The position numbers and the translations under genes were made by a program. From assembly GCA_902812455.1 (NCBI GenBank), contig CADDZH010000107.1:1-18382 (forward strand): a DNA stretch of 18,382 bases, read 5' to 3'. Below are positions 13,709 through 18,382 of the stretch, in pieces. Below the pieces are notes generated by a model. It searched no databases and was not told where the DNA came from. It was given only the letters and a program-made list of their open reading frames with translations. This DNA comes from Chloroflexota bacterium. GTDB taxonomy: Bacteria > Chloroflexota > Ktedonobacteria > Ktedonobacterales > Ktedonobacteraceae. Positions within the stretch are counted from its first letter, which is position 1; every line of letters begins with the position of its first letter.

Positions 13709-14479
13709 TTATTCTTCCTCTTTATAAAGTGGAACCCATTCTCCCCGGCGATCCTGCACGAGGGCCACGCCTTCCTCATTCCAAATAATCATACGGTTCA
13801 AGGTGTAGATGAGCGTAGCGCGTGCGCGCGCAACTTTGTCGTCAACCGACGTATCGCTCAGGCCCCAGGCTGCATAGATGCGTCCATTTGTGCGGCTGAC
13901 GGCACGTTTATCGTGCAGGTTGAGGCGAGCGGCGATCTGTTCGTTAGTCATGCCCTGGGCGACAAGCTCGGCCACGCGCAATTCGTTCGGCTCCAGGAGG
14001 GCGCGAGGCGACTGCTCATCAAGGTCGCGCACCTCCTGCACTCTATCTTCGATCTCAGGATCGACGATGCTGCGCCCATTGATGGCGTCGCGCAGGAGAG
14101 GAATGAGCATGGTGGGCAGCAGGTAGTTGCTTTTGCGCACGTAGGCATAATGGGTAAGGATACCGGAAGCACGAAATTCGCGATAATATTCGTCGCTGTC
14201 CTGAATCGAATAAAAGACGACGGGCATACGAGGCCGCTCCCGGCGAATAGCGACGGCTGCGCCAACGCCGCTCAAGGCATGGCGGCCAGCCTGGGGGTCT
14301 TGCAATTGCACATCCATCAAGATCACATCGATATCGAGTTCAAGCGCTTTTGCCACAGCTTCGCGCCCGGTAGCGGCCTCTCCGACCACCTGCACAGCCC
14401 CGGTCGCCTGCAAGCCCTCGCGCAGGGCTTTGCGCAGTGGCCCATGATCATCGACAAGCAATAGTTTTATAATAGTCAT
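13709..14479 (-). CDS. Response regulator, REC plus LuxR-like HTH
   Basis: A 256-aa response regulator, partner of the kinase that follows 1 nt downstream. The receiver domain has acidic pocket residues VDDHG (9-13), phospho-acceptor D56 in VILMDVQ, S91 and K116 (VRKSN). A LuxR/FixJ-type helix-turn-helix is at about 162-205 (LEPNELRVAELVAQGMTNEQ, then IAARLNLHDKRAVSR). It is longer than typical NarL proteins (about 215 aa) because of an extension at 207-256 that ends in WNEEGVALVQDRRGEWVPLY, which is unusual. The receiver also carries extra residues around 60-75 (DPQAGRHALSGVG). The ATG has only a weak SD (AGGT). A promoter is predicted about 45 nt upstream. Its target genes are unknown; the divergent GH13-melA pair is the nearest candidate. 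Confidence 0.88.
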   Translation of the reverse strand: MTIIKLLLVDDHGPLRKALREGLQATGAVQVVGEAATGREAVAKALELDIDVILMDVQLQDPQAGRHALSGVGAAVAIRRERPRMPVVFYSIQDSDEYYREFRASGILTHYAYVRKSNYLLPTMLIPLLRDAINGRSIVDPEIEDRVQEVRDLDEQSPRALLEPNELRVAELVAQGMTNEQIAARLNLHDKRAVSRTNGRIYAAWGLSDTSVDDKVARARATLIYTLNRMIIWNEEGVALVQDRRGEWVPLYKEEE

Positions 14480-14523
14480 ACAATACCTATTTTCCCCAAT
14501 TGAGATTCAATTTTCTTGCATAA

Positions 14524-14552
14524 AGTATAACAGGTCTGTCGATGCATGTTGA
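14524..14552 (-). promoter_or_regulatory. Predicted promoter of the two-component operon
   Basis: On the minus strand: TCAACA (14552-14547), 17-nt spacer, TATACT (14529-14524). Start near 14516, leader about 37 nt. The -35 overlaps one arm of the inverted repeat at 14548-14609. Confidence 0.45.
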
Positions 14553-14609
14553 GGTTCTGTGTGCAAGCTGGAAGCTAGGGCGATGGCAAGCATCGCTCCT
14601 ACCCTCAAC
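14548..14609. repeat. REP-like hairpin inside a longer inverted repeat
   Basis: The core at 14576-14601 pairs TAGGGCGATG with CATCGCTCCTA (one bulge), loop GCAAG. Outer arms GTTGAGG (14548-14554) and CCTCAAC (14603-14609) are also perfect complements. It lies between the divergent response-regulator and GH13 genes. The rest of 14480-14681 shows only the promoter above and the GH13 SD. Confidence 0.5.
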
Positions 14610-14681
14610 GAAGCAAGAATAGCATGTTGTATCCTGCTGAATCGTTGGCATTAAGAAAGAGCATCTAGTAAGGAGCAAGCG

Positions 14682-16286
14682 ATGACATCAACCCCTGCCT
14701 GGTGGCAAACAGGGGTAATTTATCAGATCTACCCGCGCAGTTTTCTCGATAGCAATGGGGATGGGGTAGGAGACCTGCCCGGGATCACCAGCAAGCTGGA
14801 TTACTTGCGCTGGCTCGGCGTTAACATCCTCTGGCTCTCCCCCATCTACCCATCGCCGATGGCAGATTTTGGCTACGATATCAGCAATTACACTGATGTC
14901 CACCCGCTCTTTGGAACCCTGCAGGACCTGGATACCCTGCTGCATCAGGCCCACGAGCGCAGCCTCAAGATCATCCTGGACTTTGTGCCCAACCACACCT
15001 CCGATGAGCATCCCTGGTTCCGGCAGGCGCGTTCCAGCCGGACGAATGCGTACCGCGACTGGTACATCTGGCGCGATCCCGCCCCCGGTGGCGGCCCTCC
15101 TAATAACTGGATGAGCAAGTTTGGTGGGCCGGCCTGGCAATTCGATGAGCGCACAGGACAATATTACCTGCACTTATTTGATGTGAAGCAGCCCGATCTG
15201 AACTGGCGCAATCCCAGAGTGCGCCAGGCCATGTATGAGGTCTTGCGCTTCTGGTTGGATCGCGGCGTTGATGGTTTCCGTATCGACGCCCTCAAGATGC
15301 TGCTCAAGGACGAGCAGTTGCGTGATAATCCAGCGAATCCTGCGTGGAAGCCGGGCGATTCCCCTAATCTTCGCCAACTCGGGCGCTATACTGAAGACCA
15401 GCCGGGTATCCACGAGATCATGCGAGAGATGCGCGCTCTCGTCGACAGCTACAACCAGCGCCTGCTCATTGGTGAGATCTACCTGCCGGTGGAGCGCCTG
15501 GTGCAATACTATGGCGAACTCCTCGACGAGATTCACCTGCCCTTCAATTTCCAGCTTGTGACCCTGCCGGTATGGGAAGCGCGTACCATTCGCCAGGTGG
15601 TTGAGGCCTATGAAGCGGCTCTACCCCGAGGTGCGTGGCCCAACTGGGTGCTGGGCAATCACGACCAGCCGCGCATCGCCACACGTGTGGGCCGCGAGCA
15701 GGTGCGGGTGGCCCAACTGCTCTTGCTCACCTTGCGCGGCACCCCAACCTGCTACTATGGAGATGAGCTGGGCATGCAGGATGTCCCCATCCCGCTTGAT
15801 TTGATGCACGATCCGCTAGGAAAGGACGATCCTGCGCACAGCCGCGACCCGTACCGCACACCGATGCAATGGGATAGCAGTCCCAACGCCGGCTTCTGCC
15901 CTCCTGGCGTGACCCCGTGGTTACCAGTGGCAGGCAACTACCAGACCTGTAACGTAGCAGTTGAGCAAGAGGACTCCCGTTCCCTGTTGGCACTCACACA
16001 CACCTTGCTCCAGCTCCGGCAAGCTCACTCGGTCCTGGCTCTTGGCCGGTATCAATCCATTGAGCAGGAGAATCCGGCCTGTTTTGCCTACCTGCGCCAG
16101 TACCAGGATCAGCGCTACGTGGTAATCCTCAACTTCTCAGCTCAAGAGCAGGTGGTGAGCATCCCGGAGCAAGGACAGGGGCACATCGTCCTCTCCACAT
16201 ATATGGATTGCGAAGGAATGTTCGATTTCTCCGAGGTTCACCTGCGGGGCAACGAGGGCATTTTGATTGAGGCAGGAGATCGATAA
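14682..16286 (+). CDS. GH13 alpha-glucosidase / oligo-1,6-glucosidase family
   Basis: A 534-aa alpha-amylase-superfamily glycosidase of the alpha-glucosidase/oligo-1,6-glucosidase type. It starts WWQTGVIYQIYPRSFLDSNG, typical of that group, and shows conserved regions DFVPNHTS (100-107), GFRIDALKM with nucleophile D202, LLIGEIY with acid/base E265, and VLGNHDQPR with D328. A C-terminal beta domain is present. There is no signal peptide, so it would act in the cytoplasm on imported maltodextrins, isomalto-oligosaccharides, sucrose or trehalose. The residue after the nucleophile is Ala, neither the Val of 1,6-specific nor the Thr of classic 1,4-specific enzymes, so linkage preference is open. 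AAGGAG lies 7 nt before the ATG. melA follows 11 nt after the stop, forming a two-gene operon. Trehalose synthase is a less likely alternative. Confidence 0.9.
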   Translation: MTSTPAWWQTGVIYQIYPRSFLDSNGDGVGDLPGITSKLDYLRWLGVNILWLSPIYPSPMADFGYDISNYTDVHPLFGTLQDLDTLLHQAHERSLKIILDFVPNHTSDEHPWFRQARSSRTNAYRDWYIWRDPAPGGGPPNNWMSKFGGPAWQFDERTGQYYLHLFDVKQPDLNWRNPRVRQAMYEVLRFWLDRGVDGFRIDALKMLLKDEQLRDNPANPAWKPGDSPNLRQLGRYTEDQPGIHEIMREMRALVDSYNQRLLIGEIYLPVERLVQYYGELLDEIHLPFNFQLVTLPVWEARTIRQVVEAYEAALPRGAWPNWVLGNHDQPRIATRVGREQVRVAQLLLLTLRGTPTCYYGDELGMQDVPIPLDLMHDPLGKDDPAHSRDPYRTPMQWDSSPNAGFCPPGVTPWLPVAGNYQTCNVAVEQEDSRSLLALTHTLLQLRQAHSVLALGRYQSIEQENPACFAYLRQYQDQRYVVILNFSAQEQVVSIPEQGQGHIVLSTYMDCEGMFDFSEVHLRGNEGILIEAGDR

Positions 16287-16297
16287 AAGGAGAAGCA

Positions 16298-17605
16298 TTG
16301 ATCATGCCATATATCACCATCTTGGGGGCCGGGAGCACCGTTTTTGCTCGCCAGCTCATGACCGATATTTTGCAGATCGAGGGACTGGATGAGGGCTGTT
16401 TCGCGCTGATAGATATTGACGCACGTCGCCTGGAGCTGGCGCAGCAGATCGCTGAACGGCTTATTGCCCTCAGCGGGAAGCGCTGGAGCGTGCGCGCTTC
16501 CGGCGAGCGACGTGACCTGCTGGCAGGCAGCGATTTTATCATCAACGCCATTGAGGTCGCCGGCCTCGCCAATGTACGCCACGACTTCGATATTCCCATG
16601 AAGTATGGCGTGAACCAGTGTATCGGCGACACTATCGGCCCGGGAGGAATTTTCAAGGCGCTGCGTACCGGTCCCGCCTGGCTTGACATCCTTCACGACG
16701 CCGAGCGACTCTGCGCGCAAGCCTGGGTGCTCAACTATACCAATCCCATGTCGATACTTACGCTGGTGGCGCTTGCCGGTACCACTATGCGCACTGTGGG
16801 CCTATGTCACAGTGTGCAGTCAACCACAAGACAGTTGGCAAGCTATTTAAATGCACCATACGAGGAATTGACGTGGCGCTGCGCGGGCATTAACCACATG
16901 GCCTGGATAACAGAGTTGCGTTACCGGGGCCAGGATATGTACCCTCGCCTGCGTGAACTGGCCCAGGTACCTGACGTATACGAACAAGATCCCATTCGCT
17001 TCGAGATCATGCGCTACCTGGGAGCGTTTGTCACGGAGAGCAGCGGTCACTGTTCGGAGTACGTCCCCTACTTCCGTAAACGGCCCGACTTGATCGAGCG
17101 TTATTGCCGGGCGGGCTACCTGGGCGAGACGGGATTTTACGCCAACAACTGGCCCACCTGGCGCGAAGAGAAAGAGGCGTCCATCCGGGAGATGCTGGCC
17201 GGCACACGCGCTATCCCCCTCACCCGCAGCCATGAATACGGCTCGTTTATCATTGAGGCGATGACGATGCGCCGTCCAATGGTGATCTATGGCAACGTGC
17301 GCAACGCTAGCCTGATCGACAACCTGCCGGACGGCTGTGTGGAGGTGGCTTGCCTGGTGGATCAGAACGGCGTGCAGCCCTGCTACTTTGGATCGCTGCC
17401 GGAGCAACTGGCGGGCTGGAATCGCGCGCACATGACGGTGCATAGCTTGATGCGTGACGCACTGCTCAAGCGCGAGAAAGAGGCAGCGCGCTATGCGTTG
17501 ATGCTCGATCCGCTCACAGCCGCCGCCTGCTCTCCCGCCGAGATAAGCGCGATGTTTGATGAAATGTGGGAAGCGGAACGCCCTTACCTGCAATATTTTG
17601 AATAG
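16298..17605 (+). CDS. melA: Alpha-galactosidase, glycoside hydrolase family 4 (MelA-like)
   Basis: This 435-aa GH4 enzyme uses NAD+ and a divalent metal to cleave alpha-galactosides such as melibiose by an oxidation-elimination mechanism in the cytoplasm. It shows the N-terminal Rossmann motif ITILGAGSTVFARQL and ALIDIDARRLE, then DTIGPGGIFKALRT, NYTNPM, GLCHSVQ (metal Cys and His), CAGINHMAW, FVTESSGHCSEYVPYF, and YGNVRN...LIDNLPDGCVEVACLV. These motifs follow E. coli MelA closely, more so than 6-phospho-glucosidases or alpha-glucosidases of GH4. The start is either TTG at 16298 (AGGAG 5 nt upstream) or ATG at 16304 (11 nt); I list the former because of the spacing. It converges on the SGNH gene with 6 bp between stop codons, leaving no room for a strong terminator. 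Confidence 0.92.
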   Translation: MIMPYITILGAGSTVFARQLMTDILQIEGLDEGCFALIDIDARRLELAQQIAERLIALSGKRWSVRASGERRDLLAGSDFIINAIEVAGLANVRHDFDIPMKYGVNQCIGDTIGPGGIFKALRTGPAWLDILHDAERLCAQAWVLNYTNPMSILTLVALAGTTMRTVGLCHSVQSTTRQLASYLNAPYEELTWRCAGINHMAWITELRYRGQDMYPRLRELAQVPDVYEQDPIRFEIMRYLGAFVTESSGHCSEYVPYFRKRPDLIERYCRAGYLGETGFYANNWPTWREEKEASIREMLAGTRAIPLTRSHEYGSFIIEAMTMRRPMVIYGNVRNASLIDNLPDGCVEVACLVDQNGVQPCYFGSLPEQLAGWNRAHMTVHSLMRDALLKREKEAARYALMLDPLTAAACSPAEISAMFDEMWEAERPYLQYFE

Positions 17606-17611
17606 CAGGCT

Positions 17612-18382
17612 CTAGTAGCCAGTACGTTTTTCAAAGGCGGCGGCGATGACGCTATAGCCTTTGCTTGTGCAGTGGATATCTTTGAAGATGCTGCACATCC
17701 AGGTGTAGGCACAGATATGGCTGTTGGGCACTGAGGCGCCACCGAAGGCGGTGAAAACACCGGCAATGCTGCCATAGCCGTTCACATCATTGGCAAGGTG
17801 CTGGTTGACAAGTTGCACATATGGCACCGAGTTCGGGCAAATATTCTGGAAAGGGTCATAGTAGTTCATCATGATGAGATCGCCCGTGAGTTGACCGTTG
17901 ACCACCAGCGCGGCGTGAAGCTCAGGCAGGATGATCCGTGTCAGGTTGCTATCCAGGGCAGCAAGACCACTATTGAATCTGGCCTGGTTCACCTGGCAGT
18001 TGCTAGTATTGATATTGGGCAGCAGGTCGTTTGCGCCGATATCCAGGGTAACGGGGCTGACCTGGCCTTTGAAAAGGTGTAAGAAGGTCAGCGCAGCCTG
18101 CAGTTGCGAGCCAATATAGGGAAACTTGCGCAAAAAGGGATAGGGGCAGCCGCCATTGATAAAAGTATTGCTGGTCTCGCCGGGGCAACCCATATTCGCC
18201 AGAGCTTTGACGCCATGACCTTGCAAATTGGCAAAGAAGTCATCCGCGTAGCCGTGATTAAAGTCGAGGTCGAGCTGGTAACCAAAGGCGAGCGAGTCGC
18301 CCAGCGCCAGGTAATATTTCTTCGGCCCAACGAGGGAAAGCTCGCGCGGGCCGATATACCTGTGAGATGAAGCAAATACGGC
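17612..18382 (-). CDS. SGNH/GDSL-family hydrolase, N-terminus outside window (partial)
   Basis: The reading frame is open from the right edge to the stop at 17612, giving the last 256 residues. An ATG at 18226 is not the start, because the family signature lies upstream of it. Visible blocks are YYLALGDSLAFGYQ (block I, catalytic Ser at codon 18295-18293), TLDIGANDLLP (block III, Gly-x-Asn-Asp) and KDIHCTSKGY (block V, catalytic Asp and His). The set is complete, so it should be an active esterase, lipase or acyl hydrolase. Several cysteines and relatives known as secreted lipases suggest export, but the signal peptide would be off the edge. The substrate is unknown. It converges on melA and is probably functionally unrelated to it. 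Confidence 0.85.
   Translation of the reverse strand, partial: AVFASSHRYIGPRELSLVGPKKYYLALGDSLAFGYQLDLDFNHGYADDFFANLQGHGVKALANMGCPGETSNTFINGGCPYPFLRKFPYIGSQLQAALTFLHLFKGQVSPVTLDIGANDLLPNINTSNCQVNQARFNSGLAALDSNLTRIILPELHAALVVNGQLTGDLIMMNYYDPFQNICPNSVPYVQLVNQHLANDVNGYGSIAGVFTAFGGASVPNSHICAYTWMCSIFKDIHCTSKGYSVIAAAFEKRTGY

Noticed and set aside
14487..14678. 63-codon minus-strand frame upstream of the response regulator
   Set aside because: Covers a promoter and a REP-like palindrome; no SD or conserved motif.
17606..17630. Terminator between melA and the SGNH gene
   Set aside because: Only a 4-bp stem (GGCT/AGCC), with the T-run displaced by several bases; too weak to call.

Overview
The window looks like chromosomal DNA of a free-living, metabolically versatile bacterium with moderately high GC. 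The mix of genes suggests Chloroflexota, perhaps the Ktedonobacteria: a GAF-PAS-class III cyclase, a multi-pass LuxR-type histidine kinase, GlcD/GlcE, cytoplasmic GH13 and GH4 glycosidases, REP-like palindromes and a RAYT-type transposase relic. This placement is inference from gene content; no rRNA or other phylogenetic marker is present. Codon usage and Shine-Dalgarno (SD) sequences are ordinary for most genes, but at least one start (MarR), and possibly a second (the deacetylase), looks leaderless.

Layout. Positions 1-3400 hold a leftward operon: glcD, glcE, then a gene that overlaps glcE by GTGA and runs off the left edge (N-terminus of a probable THUMP-type RNA methyltransferase). Positions 3395-4003 hold a small proline-rich protein made of 13-residue repeats, with its own promoter and a structured leader. 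Positions 4004-8671 form a divergent unit: a MarR regulator (left) and sucC-sucD-deacetylase-GNAT (right), separated by a 159-bp region with two palindromes and face-to-face promoters. sucD carries a one-base frameshift. Positions 8672-10684 hold a REP-like spacer and a leftward GAF-PAS-cyclase gene with a TTG start. Positions 10685-11289 are a gene-free accessory stretch with a RAYT transposase remnant, a REP-like unit, a strong extended -10 and eleven 9-bp tandem repeats. Positions 11290-14479 encode a leftward two-component system (response regulator, then kinase, 1 bp apart). Positions 14682-17605 form a rightward GH13 alpha-glucosidase and melA-type GH4 alpha-galactosidase pair. Positions 17612-18382 are the C-terminal part of an SGNH/GDSL hydrolase converging on melA and running off the right edge.

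How the genes may work together. GlcD/GlcE oxidise glycolate or a related 2-hydroxy acid, but the Fe-S subunit GlcF is not in view. SucCD interconverts succinyl-CoA and succinate; the adjacent class II HDAC-like deacetylase and two-domain GNAT could form an acyl-on/acyl-off pair tied to the same MarR-controlled locus. The GH13 and GH4 enzymes lack signal peptides and would split imported alpha-glucosides and alpha-galactosides in the cytoplasm.

The signals I find most unusual are the MarR-sucCD-deacylase-acyltransferase locus with its palindromic -35/-35 operator, and a near-identical hairpin leader upstream of two unrelated genes (the proline-repeat protein and the cyclase).
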